Shown here: positions 53,121 to 62,302 of the stretch, in pieces
How the letters are laid out: every line of letters starts with the position of its first letter
Numbering within the stretch: the stretch's first letter is position 1
DNA from: Symbiodinium natans
Lineage: Eukaryota > Sar > Dinophyceae > Suessiales > Symbiodiniaceae
NCBI GenBank assembly: GCA_905221605.1
Contig: CAJNDS010001491.1
Location: 1 to 64,000, forward strand
DNA length: 64,000 nt
Direction: 5' to 3'
Program-made: the position numbers and the translations under genes
The notes under the pieces: model-generated
What the model saw: only the letters and a program-made list of their open reading frames with translations
Databases searched by the model: none
What the model was told of the DNA's origin: nothing

Positions 53121-54854
53121 CTGTGGGGGGCTGGAGGGGTGTAGTTAATTTTGCGGGCCAAATGGACCCCCTAAACTAGGACCCCCAGGCCCCCTTTCCT
53201 GGCACGACCTCGATGCTCAGATTCGGTTGCTGAAAAGCAAAAAGAGGTGCGTTCCAGTGGCTTTCAAACATCTTTGAAGATGATGAAAAAAGCAGCTTGA
53301 AACAATGGCCAAGGAATCCGGCAAATCTTCCAACACTCCATCGTTTAGAAGTGCTTTGAACAATGGTCAGGAAGCGCGTCTTCTCCGTGAAAAGCTCCTC
53401 TTGACCTCCGTCCGCGATTTGAAATTGCTTGAAACAAGCGTTTTTGAAAGCCTCTGACAGTGCCGTTTGGACAGAAATCAACTGCAGGACGAGACGAGTT
53501 CAACTGTACTGCTGAGACGTCCATGTTGCGCGCGACGCCCAAACCGAACCGTTTTGAAAAGGCAAAGTGTCTTTCCACAATGTGAATAAGTGCGAGCGAA
53601 GCGAGCGAAACACCGGAGTACATCTGACATGTGTTTTGTTGTCAGAGCTTGTTTTTGATGTTTTTACCTTTTGATCGTCTTACTTTTGTTGATTGTCAGG
53701 TGTTGTCTGTACTGTTTTTTTTTCGGATCACTTTTTTTGATGAATAATTTCAAGGTTCCTTTTTTCAGACCAACGATTGCAACTTTCTGGCAAGCTCAAA
53801 AAGCATCTGCATTTCTTGGGATCTCTCTGCAAGCGAGACACTCCATGGTTCAAAGTCCATTCATAAGACACCTGGTTTTGGGTTTTCTGCCTAAGTAGTG
53901 TTGAGACACCTTTGGGCTCGATCTGGACTTAAAATGGTGCAAAACACCCGGTGTTAAGACGCCCCTTGGTTCAAAAGTCAGGTTATTAAAGTGGTCCTTA
54001 AGACTCTTTTGGCTTTTTAGAGTCCCTGAGTCTCCAGAATCGCTGGATCGGTTCTGTTGGTTCTGTGTCTTTTTCGAGGTCTTGGTGCTGATTTTTCTTC
54101 TTGCTCTGAGTCTTGCCGTGTCCTATTCAGCTGCTGATTACACACGACTCCTGCCAAAACGTCGAAAAACCACAACACACACCCATTCACAATGAACAAG
54201 GCAAACACAGTGAAGAGGCTGCCTCGGATCTTTCTCTCTTCAGTCTTTTGGTCAATCTTGGTTGCTCCCTCTTTCTTGGTCTTCCAAGTGTCCGATCTTG
54301 GGTCCTGAAGTTCTTGGGTCTGTTGATTGTTGGTTGTTTTTTCGTGTTTTGTTTTTCATCTCCTGTTTGTTCTCTCTCTGCGTTTGTTGTCTGTTTCATG
54401 TTTGTGTCCATGTTCCTTAGATGTTGCTGGTCGGATCTGTTCCAAACAGATTCGAAGTTGTTGTGCTTTGGATTCAGTCCTTTGATCTCAGTCTGTCCTT
54501 TTCCCTTGTTGTGAGTTGTGGTGGTCCTCAGCTTCTGGTCGATTGGGTCCCCTGGTTTGTTTCTTGTCATTTGAGTTGAATCGGTCTTGATCCTCAGTCG
54601 GTCTTGGGTCCATTGAATGGTTTTTGGCATTTTGGCCTTCCTTTAGTTCAACTCGATTGGTGATTTGGCATGTTTCTTTGTGAGTCCGTCGGTCCTTGCG
54701 GTCGTCGGTTGTCCTGTATCGTGTGTCTCTGTGTCGTGTGTGTTGGTTCTCCCAATGCAGTCTCCAAAAGTCCGAAATGGAGCAAGTTTGGGGACCAGAA
54801 TTGGGGGTGCCTGCAACCATGAATTTCTGGCAACGCACGTCTGGCCCCCCAAAG
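53121..54854 (+). repeat. Tandem unit 4, ending at GCCCCCCAAAG
   Basis: 1,734 bp. It stops at the point that forms the right inverted end of the whole insertion. In full units the sequence continues about 450 bp further, so either this unit is the true transposing length or the array broke here. Confidence 0.9.
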
Positions 54855-55520
54855 TATACCTTCGTGGATGCGGTTAGTGGGTTTAACCAGATTAGGAACA
54901 CCAAGCGTGCTCGCGAGGTGTTGGCCATTGTGGCAAGATCAGGGAAATATCTCCCTGTCGGCCTCTCCTTTGGCCCGATTAACGGCCCAGATGATTTCAA
55001 CTTTGTGGTTGATAGGGCCTATGCCCCCGGCAGAGGTAGGCGCCTTAAGTATACTAAGGAGTGGATAGCCTACGTGGATGATCTTACTGTTAGGACGGGT
55101 AGGGTCATGATGGGCAGTTTTTCACTGATGCCCAAGCCGAGGGGGCGGTGCGCGAAGCGTGCGCCAAGGGGGCAGTCGCGGCTCCGCAGAGCGCGTCGTC
55201 TGCTCTTGAAGCCTTAGGCGTTCGCGGTGCGCACAACACCAAGCGCGCGAACCATGACGCGGCGCGCTCAGACCAGAATCACCCCACGCGCGTTCTGATG
55301 CTCAGGATGTTGGGGCTGTTCGGGTGTTTCTGTGTTCAGGGCGGGTGTTTTTGGGGCGGGCCGTTTCCCAGGTCGCCGGTCTGCGGGCAGAAGGATTTTT
55401 CGTCGTTCGTCGCGTGCAGCTTCGTTCGTCTGTCTCGCAGCCAGTGTTTTGCAAGCAGGCCTAGAGGTTCGGTCCAAGGTCGAAGCAGAAGCCTTAGAAG
55501 CCTTAAAGCCCAGACCTTAA
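54855..55520 (+). pseudogene. pol: Pol fragment, copy 2 (downstream of insertion)
   Basis: Resumes at TFVDAVSGFNQI and includes LSFGPINGPDDF and the YVDD catalytic motif (about 55,072). A 1-bp deletion near 55,108 (GTCATGATGGG versus GTCATTGATGGG in copy 1) shifts the frame after the motif. It ends colinearly with the pol stop of copy 1. Confidence 0.9.
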
Positions 55521-55842
55521 GGAAACTCCCCAAACCCCCGCCGCAGCGGTTCAAGTGTGTTGTAGAACCTAGGGTAGGTAGTCCTCCCCGCGTTCGTGCC
55601 TGTGCACTGCGCCCCGCTGCGGGTCGCGACCAGACCGCGCGGGAGCGACCGATCGGTCGCCCGGACCTTCGTGGTCAACCACAAGGCCCCGCTGCGGGCC
55701 GTGCCCTGGCCGCGCGGGAGCGGCTGCCTACCACTACTGCACACCGGCCCCTTGCAGCGGGCCGTGTCCTGGCCGCTCAAGGGCGCGTCAGGTTTTCCTC
55801 GCCCATCGGAAGTCCAGCAAAGCCGCGGGCCTCAGTGCCGCG

Positions 55843-57716
55843 ATGGGTGGAGGAGGGTCGAAGGGCAGGGGCAAGAGCAAGAGCCCAGGCCCTAAGGGCC
55901 GAAGGGGCCCGCCCACGATCGACGAAGTGCAGCGCAGGCTAGTCCGCACGGCGAAGCTGGTTGCAGAGGCCGGTTCGCTCCGGGCGGCCTCTACCCGGTT
56001 GATTAGTTGATCGAGCAACTCGGCATCACCATCAACCAGTACAACCAGGCGGTCGCGCACGACGCCAACCAGCGGAAGCCGAGGTTGGATACCTCGCACG
56101 CTGGCTTCCTGCGTGCCTTTCAAGGCCACTCGGCCGATTGCGGCCATCCTATGGGGTTCATGATGGAGGGTCTAAGTGAGACCGCCATCAACGATCTTAT
56201 AGACCGGTATGGCCCGGCCATGTGGCACGGCACGGACCTGCATGTCGTGCCAAGCCTGATTCAGAACGGCTTGATCCCCGGCGGCGGGCCGGGAGGCCGC
56301 CTCGGGGTGCACTACGTCCTAGGCCACTGCCCCACGCAGTGGGAGGACGGGAGACGCGGGTTCCGCCGCGGATCGACTTGCATAGTCGAAGTCCGGTTGG
56401 CGGTCCTGCGGGACGCCGGAGTGCCTATCTATTCGGGAGCGGATGGGGTGGCTCTCACTGGCCAGATTAGAGCCACCGGCATCTCCCGCATCTGGGCACT
56501 CCCCAAAGGCTCGCCTGTTTACTCAGTCTTAATTGCTGAGTTAGAAGTGGATCGGTTGATCCAGCATGTCGACCTAAGGAGTTTAGGCGACACCAGCGCG
56601 GGCCCCCACCCGCCGCTGGGGCGAGGACCGAAACTGGGCACGGTCCAAGCGTCCCAAGCTGCTGCGGCCAGCAGTGGCGCGGCGAGCTCCTCGACGGTTG
56701 CGCTGGCCCCTGCGGGCCGTGTCATGGCCGCGGGGGCCGCCCAACCTGTTACCCCTCCTAAGGCCGCGCCGAAGGCCAAAGGGCGTGCTTCAGGGGCTCC
56801 TAAGACTTCGATCGTGCCAGCGAAGCCCAAGGTGTACCCTAGGCGCAACGTCCCAGGCCCCAATGTCCTCGAGGCCGAAGACTCGCTCGAGGAAGAGGCA
56901 GCCCAAGAAGCTGAAGGTGTCGAGGAAGATAGTTCCAGCTCGGATCTTCCCGACACGCGGGCGCCCCAAGCCGCGGTCAAGGTGAAGGAGGACGAAGAGC
57001 CCGCTGGCGGGGCCCAGGCCGAGAGCACAGAGGAAGGATTCCTCGAGCTTGGACAATCGGTGGTCAGCAGCGCGAAGGAGTACCTCGCGCGGTCCGAAGC
57101 TCTTCTGAGAGCGCAGAAGCTCCAGTCGAAGATACTGGAGGTGGCGGGAACCGCGATGGTGAAGCTAGAAAAGATCACCAAGCGTGAGGAATCCCTCAAA
57201 ACACTGCGCCGAGAGGGAGAGAGTCGGGCGGCCGGGGAAGGCGCCGACGGGGAAGAGGTGTCTGACGATGGTCAGGATGCCCCCGGGGGTGCGGGATCGA
57301 GCAGTTCCGCCAGGCCTTCAGGAGGCGGGACCGCCCAGTCCGCCCCGGCCCCAGAGGAGCCTCGCCCCAACGCTGACGGCCACTATGGATGCTCAGCTCC
57401 TGGATGTGGGCTGGCCTTTGAGTCGCTGGTGCAGTACCACTTGCATCAGGCGGCCTGCCATGGCGCCTCTCTTCCGCCCAACCTGGGGATCAGCCCCTCC
57501 GCACCTCTTGACCCTTTTCGTCAAGACTGGCGGGGCCGGTTGTTCCGCCGAGGAAAGGACGGTGAGTATGGGGAGGTGCCCATGCTCCGAGTGATTCGGT
57601 ACCACAAAGCCAACGGGTACGATCACTCGAAGGTCCCGCTCCTGAAGAGAGGGGACCGAATCCAGCTTGAGGACGGGTCGCACCACATTTATGGTGGTAG
57701 TCATCCGCCGGGGTGA
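55843..57716 (+). pseudogene. ORF3 copy 2, N-terminal: damaged Tpt1/KptA-like domain plus C2H2 finger
   Basis: The ATG equivalent to the copy 1 start is at 55,843, but 10 bp is missing near 55,943. This removes the Arg-His catalytic pair, shifts the frame and leads to a stop near 56,004. From 56,007 an open frame of 569 residues keeps RAFQGHS, WHGT, GFRRGS, the linker and, in the same frame, the C2H2 finger (first Cys near residue 462). This shows that the finger belongs to the same protein as the phosphotransferase. The frame stops at TGA 57,714-57,716 because 8 bp present in copy 1 (near 24,815) is missing. Confidence 0.82.
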
Positions 57717-60561
57717 TGACCCCGAGCTGGATCCCGCTCCAGAGAGTAGCGGTGGAGGGTCCACGCCCAAGAGCGAGCCCACGGAGGAGGCCGAGCCGGG
57801 ACCTCCGCGGGAGGCCGCTCCGCGCGGGCGGGCCCTCGAGCCGCCGAAGAGCGACGTTCAGCAACGCCTTGCAGAGCGTCGTTCCAAGCGGGATTATTCG
57901 CCAGACCTGGTGACGCCTCTCGACGATCTCCATGCCCAGGAGATCGATTCCTTCTTCGCGGGCGACCCAGCCGCGGACAGCCTTGACGTCATTCTGATGC
58001 GCGCCGAGGTTCGCACTGAGTCCCACCTCAACGTTGGCCGGGAGCAGAAAGAGCCCCTGGTCAAGGAGGAACAGGAGGAGGAAGCTGAGGTTGTCAAAGA
58101 CGAGGAGGTCTCGGTTGAGATGGAGGCGGGCACCGCGGATGAGGCGGACGATGTCGCGCTAGCCTACGTCGAAGGCCGCTTTTACCCCTACGGCAGCTGG
58201 CGGTGCTTCTTCTGCGAAGCCATCAACCCGGTTACCGAGGACCAGTGCCTCACCACGCACGCGGGCGGCCCGAATGCGGGCGCCCCGTGCGACGGCCGAT
58301 GGATCAATGGGATCGACATCGGGTGGTGGGAGGTAGATCCTCAAACCGCGCCAGAGCAATGGAGGCGGAGGTTTTCTGCCGAAGAGCTTGAAGAACAACA
58401 AGCGCGGGCAGATGCCGCGAGGCTTCTCAGCGATGAGGAACTCGCTGAAGCCCTCCAGGCGGCCGAGGAGGCGCAGGCGGCCGAGCGCGCCAAGAAGCGA
58501 GAGCGGCGCCAGGCGGAGAAGGCGGAGCGCGATGATCACATCACCGAGGCGCTCCGCATAGCAGGGTGGCAGTGCCCTAACTGCTATGAATGGAACCTTT
58601 CATTCAGGCAGCTGTGCTTTCGGTGCAGCACGCCTCTCCGCTTGGCAGAGGTCGTTTCCCGCGGGATCCCTGATCCGCGGCGCGGCGAAGAGAGGGACTC
58701 GGGCTCCGAGAGCAGCCAGGACGAGCTGGAGTACGAGATCCTTCTGGCCAATCGTGCGATGGACCAAGAAACCATCCAGCCTCTTCTTAGAAACAAACAC
58801 AAGAAGAGGGGCGGCAAGCGACGTCGCGAAGAGGCGACGTACGGCAAGGGCCGCGACCCTTGGAGTGCTTGGGCAGACGCCCGTGGCAAGGGCCAGGGCA
58901 AGCCGAAGGGCAGAGGCAAGTCCGATGCCAAGGGGAAGCCCAAGGGGAGGGGCAGGTACGCCTGGGGCGCTTACGCCGCGGGCATTGCTGCCGCGCTCCA
59001 ACCCCGCCCAAGCACAAGCTGGGTCCCAGCCTTCCCGTGCGGGTCGGCCCGGCCGCCGCCAAGTGTTCCGCTTCCGCCGCGGACCCCCTTTTTCCTGGGT
59101 CGCGGGCTCCTCAATCGCTTGATGCACGCCCTCAACGGGAACATCAACGGCTGGTGGGGCCTGGCGGCTGCAGCGTCGGCGCCGATTGCCTTGCAGTTGC
59201 ACCGCGGGGTTGTGCATGTTGTCGAGGACTCCATGCACGCGGTTGCAACGATTTCGGCCGACGTTGTCGAGGAAATCGGTCATGGGGCCAGGCGGACCGT
59301 GTGGGTCGCCGGAACAGCCATCACTCTGGTAGTAGTGATCTTGTGCGGCGCTGTTCTGTGGTACGTGAGTCGTGCCGTTGCCAATCGCATTGCGCATATG
59401 CGACATGGCAACACCGCGGCCCCTGAGGCGCGGCTGTCTCAACTCCTTGGCTCTGAAGCGACGTTTGAGGTCGCGAGCACTAAGAAAGGGGTGACCCATA
59501 AAGTTTGGGTGCACCTCAAGGAGGAGACAGCTGCCTGTGGCTGTCGTGCTTACCTAGCAGAGGGACGTTGCGGGCATTGCGATGCCGCAATGGACACCGC
59601 TCGTTCCCTAGGGTTTTTGCACGCGGCCCAGCGAGGCGCGGGTCCTGCGCTCACAGACTCCATTCGGAGTACCGCCTCCGATGCCCTAGCTAAGGGTAAG
59701 GTGGTGTTGGGTTTGGGGAACAGGGAAGGGTGTTTCTCCCAACTCGCGGCCAAGAGCCGCGGGCTCTCCTGCTTTCAGGGGCTCGCGGGTCGTGACCTGG
59801 CCGCGGCCCCAGCAGATGGAGCGAGCGCAGCCCACGCACATTCCGGCTTCGTGCAACGGGCCGCCACTGCCACTGTGGCGCGCACACCCAGCCGGAGGAA
59901 CAAGGGCCCAGCCCCCGCTAGGAGTTCTCCAGTCAAAGAAGCGGAATTCCTTGCGGGCGGGCCATACGTTCAGGCCGCCCAAACGCTGCTTGGGTCTGGA
60001 GCAGCAGAGGATGTGATCTACATCCGGGCGTACAGCTTAGATTGCCCATCCTGCATCGAGGCAATCGAAGCGTCGCTTAGCAAGGGCGCAGGCGTTCGGA
60101 TTGTCGCCGACATGGGACAATGCCACCGCACCAAACTTCAGTGGCAAGCGTTGAAACGCTTGGCGGCTGCAGGCGCCGAGGTGAAGGTGGGTTGCGGCTC
60201 ATCCGTGCGCGACGCCTATGCTCGCGACGGCCGCGGGGCTAAAGTAGGTACCGGTATCCAAGGGCTTCACCATGCCAAGGCCCTTTGCCGACTGCGGCCT
60301 GATGGCGCGGTGGTGCTGATTGGGAGCCTCAATTTTACCACAAGCAGCAAAGCCAATGCGGAGGCAGGGCTTAGGCTTGAGGTCCCCAAGACGCACCCGG
60401 TCGCGCAGTCCTACATTGAGGATTTCCAGAGGGTGTCGGCTGAGGCATTCTCCCTCGATGAGGCGGTCGCAAGGCGCCCTCAGTTGGAGCGAGCCAGTAG
60501 CTCCAACGTTTCTGGCAACGCCACTCGTGCCCCCAACACTGCTCCACAGGGTATCGAGTAG
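57667..60561 (+). CDS. ORF3 copy 2, C-terminal: RanBP2-like, membrane segment, SWIM-like, PLD nuclease
   Basis: 964 residues; the phase of the ancestral protein begins near 57,712 (DDPELDPAPESS). RanBP2-like fingers start at W178 and W301, the second with the full W-x-C-x2-C-x3-N-x6-C-x2-C pattern. A Lys/Gly/Arg tract follows, then a membrane-type helix at about 547-568 and a CxC-x8-CxH SWIM-like motif at about 623-637. A PLD HKD domain ends the protein, with HHAK at 868-871 and GSLN near 886-890. This is the only copy in which the PLD domain is in frame with the rest. A membrane anchor plus nuclease resembles the mitochondrial outer-membrane PLD nucleases, but localisation is unknown. Confidence 0.85.
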   Translation: MRTGRTTFMVVVIRRGDDPELDPAPESSGGGSTPKSEPTEEAEPGPPREAAPRGRALEPPKSDVQQRLAERRSKRDYSPDLVTPLDDLHAQEIDSFFAGDPAADSLDVILMRAEVRTESHLNVGREQKEPLVKEEQEEEAEVVKDEEVSVEMEAGTADEADDVALAYVEGRFYPYGSWRCFFCEAINPVTEDQCLTTHAGGPNAGAPCDGRWINGIDIGWWEVDPQTAPEQWRRRFSAEELEEQQARADAARLLSDEELAEALQAAEEAQAAERAKKRERRQAEKAERDDHITEALRIAGWQCPNCYEWNLSFRQLCFRCSTPLRLAEVVSRGIPDPRRGEERDSGSESSQDELEYEILLANRAMDQETIQPLLRNKHKKRGGKRRREEATYGKGRDPWSAWADARGKGQGKPKGRGKSDAKGKPKGRGRYAWGAYAAGIAAALQPRPSTSWVPAFPCGSARPPPSVPLPPRTPFFLGRGLLNRLMHALNGNINGWWGLAAAASAPIALQLHRGVVHVVEDSMHAVATISADVVEEIGHGARRTVWVAGTAITLVVVILCGAVLWYVSRAVANRIAHMRHGNTAAPEARLSQLLGSEATFEVASTKKGVTHKVWVHLKEETAACGCRAYLAEGRCGHCDAAMDTARSLGFLHAAQRGAGPALTDSIRSTASDALAKGKVVLGLGNREGCFSQLAAKSRGLSCFQGLAGRDLAAAPADGASAAHAHSGFVQRAATATVARTPSRRNKGPAPARSSPVKEAEFLAGGPYVQAAQTLLGSGAAEDVIYIRAYSLDCPSCIEAIEASLSKGAGVRIVADMGQCHRTKLQWQALKRLAAAGAEVKVGCGSSVRDAYARDGRGAKVGTGIQGLHHAKALCRLRPDGAVVLIGSLNFTTSSKANAEAGLRLEVPKTHPVAQSYIEDFQRVSAEAFSLDEAVARRPQLERASSSNVSGNATRAPNTAPQGIE

Positions 60562-61249
60562 GCTGCGGCCAGTCGGCGCGGCGTGGTAAGCATCCACGCA
60601 TTATCAGAGCAGGCGTTGCAGCACGGCACGTTGCTTCGCCAACCTTTTGCACTTTCTTTTGCTTGACTGCGGGCGAAAAGCCGCGGCAGGTTGGAAACCT
60701 GCCCATTTTGCATTCCCCGCACCTTTCTCCTCCGCCCTGCCTGTGGCCCCTCGTGCTGAGGGTGCTCTTTTGCAGGTGCTGCGGACCGTGTCCTGGTCGC
60801 GGCAATGCGCTCGCCGAAGCGCGTGTGAGTTGCATTGCCTGCGGCACAAGCCATGTGCGCGGCTCTCGCTGAGTCTGGTAGCCCGTAGGGTAGTTCCGGA
60901 TAGGTGAGTAGCCGTAGCCGTAGCTTAGGACCGGTAGTGTACAGTGTACCATTTGTACCATAGTCTGCGTACTGGCAGCTAGAGACCAGCTCGAGGATTC
61001 AAGAGCCTCGCCCACCAGCAAAAGGGTGAGGACCTCCTGGGAAAGGGTGGTTAAGGGTTGCTGAGGGTTGCCGTCGTCGTGCGTTCGTTGTGGTGGTGCG
61101 GGCTAGCGTCCCTGCCGCATGCCAATGCTCATGATGTGCGGACCACCGCGGTCGCACGCGACACCCTCTCCCTTTCCTTTCTGTGTTAGCGCGAGTGCCT
61201 GCTGCACTCCGAGCTCGAGATGAGCTGGAAGCCTCGGCTGAGGGGCGAA
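60562..61249 (+). other. 3' untranslated region and polypurine tract, copy 2
   Basis: Colinear with 27,672-28,359, with a few C/T and A/G differences. The same GAGGGGCGAA precedes the LTR. Confidence 0.85.
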
Positions 61250-61545
61250 TGTGAGCAGGTCTAAGCACGCACGCTGCATGTGCAGAGCTGCCAGAACCAG
61301 TACTGTAGTTTTCTTTGCATGTGTAGTTTTGCAATTCGTAACAATGCCAATATTTTGGCTCAAGTACTGAGCTTGTGCCTTTGAGCACGGTAGAGTCGTA
61401 CAGTAGCTCTTAGGTTGCTGTGCGGTCCGACCGGACGCACTCAGGCGTAGCTGCACAAGTGCTTGAACTCGCGAAGTCGTAAAACAGCGTGACCGGGCTG
61501 TGATTGCATTGGCTTAGTGCAAGTCCAGTGCTGGTCGACTTCACA
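61250..61545 (+). repeat. 3' LTR, copy 2
   Basis: 296 bp, identical by eye to the 5' LTR of copy 1 and three transitions away from the 3' LTR of copy 1. It keeps the spliced-leader-like GCCAATATTTTGGCTCAAG at about 61,346-61,364. Confidence 0.96.
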
Positions 61546-61595
<50 letters not shown>

Positions 61596-61596
61596 G

Positions 61597-61634
<38 letters not shown>

Positions 61635-61803
61635 GTACTACTGCTGCTTAACTACTACTTAACTACTACTTAACTACTACTTAACTTCTGCTTAACTACA
61701 ACTTAACTACTACTTAACTACTACTTTACTGCTACTTAACTACTACTTAACTACTACTTAACTACTACTTAACTACTACTTAACTACTACTTAACTACCA
61801 CTA

Positions 61804-61882
<79 letters not shown>

Positions 61883-61883
61883 A

Positions 61884-61975
<92 letters not shown>

Positions 61976-62203
61976 ACTACTACTACTTACTACTACTACT
62001 ACTTACTACTACTACTTCCTACTACTACTTACTACTACTACTTACTACTACTACTTACTACTACTACTTACTACTACTACTTACTACTACTACTTACTAC
62101 TACTACTTACTACTACTACTTACTACTACTACTTACTACTACTACTTACTACTACTACTACTTACTACTGCTACTAGTTACTACTACTACTACTACGACG
62201 ACG

Positions 62204-62297
<94 letters not shown>

Positions 62298-62302
62298 GTA
62301 CT
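61546..62302. repeat. (CTA)n microsatellite with TTAACTACTAC and TTACTACTACTAC higher-order units
   Basis: Corresponds to 28,656-29,260 but has been remodelled. An 11-bp TTAACTACTAC register is repeated from about 61,648 to 61,796, and a 13-bp TTACTACTACTAC register from about 61,974 to 62,163, between pure CTA runs. Confidence 0.95.

Larger units (their letters stand above)
46619..54854 (+). mobile_element. 8.2-kb tandem array inserted in the RT gene with TA duplication
   Basis: Comparison with uninterrupted copy 1 (GGTTTGGTATACCTTCG) defines the ends exactly: TA precedes the insert at 46,617-46,618 and TA follows it at 54,855-54,856. The insert begins CTGTGGGGGGC and ends GCCCCCCAAAG, imperfect terminal inverted repeats matching at 10 of 11 positions. 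Inside are three full units and one partial unit of a ~2.1-kb repeat. TA duplication plus inverted ends suggest a Tc1/mariner-like mechanism, but no transposase is recognised. Open frames in the units are low-complexity and not called. Confidence 0.85.
45612..61545 (+). mobile_element. LTR retrotransposon copy 2: 5'-truncated and split by a satellite insertion
   Basis: Colinear with 21,163-28,655 of copy 1. It keeps the end of pol, all of ORF3, the 3' untranslated region and the 3' LTR. The 5' LTR, Gag, protease, RNase H and integrase are absent. An 8,236-bp tandem array (46,619-54,854) interrupts the RT palm. Downstream flanking DNA is also shared with copy 1, so this arose by segmental duplication. 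Confidence 0.93.

Noticed and set aside
46619-54854. Open frames of 100-206 codons repeated in every tandem unit
   Set aside because: Lys/Thr/Asn/Gln-rich low-complexity translations that overlap on both strands, change length between units through indels and show no domain.
46619-54854. CRISPR-like array
   Set aside because: Units are 2.1 kb and near-identical throughout, with no short repeat/unique spacer structure; the genome is eukaryotic.
45612-61545. Copy 2 as an independent retrotransposition event
   Set aside because: It shares the downstream microsatellite and 1.7 kb of flank with copy 1, so it was copied as genomic DNA.
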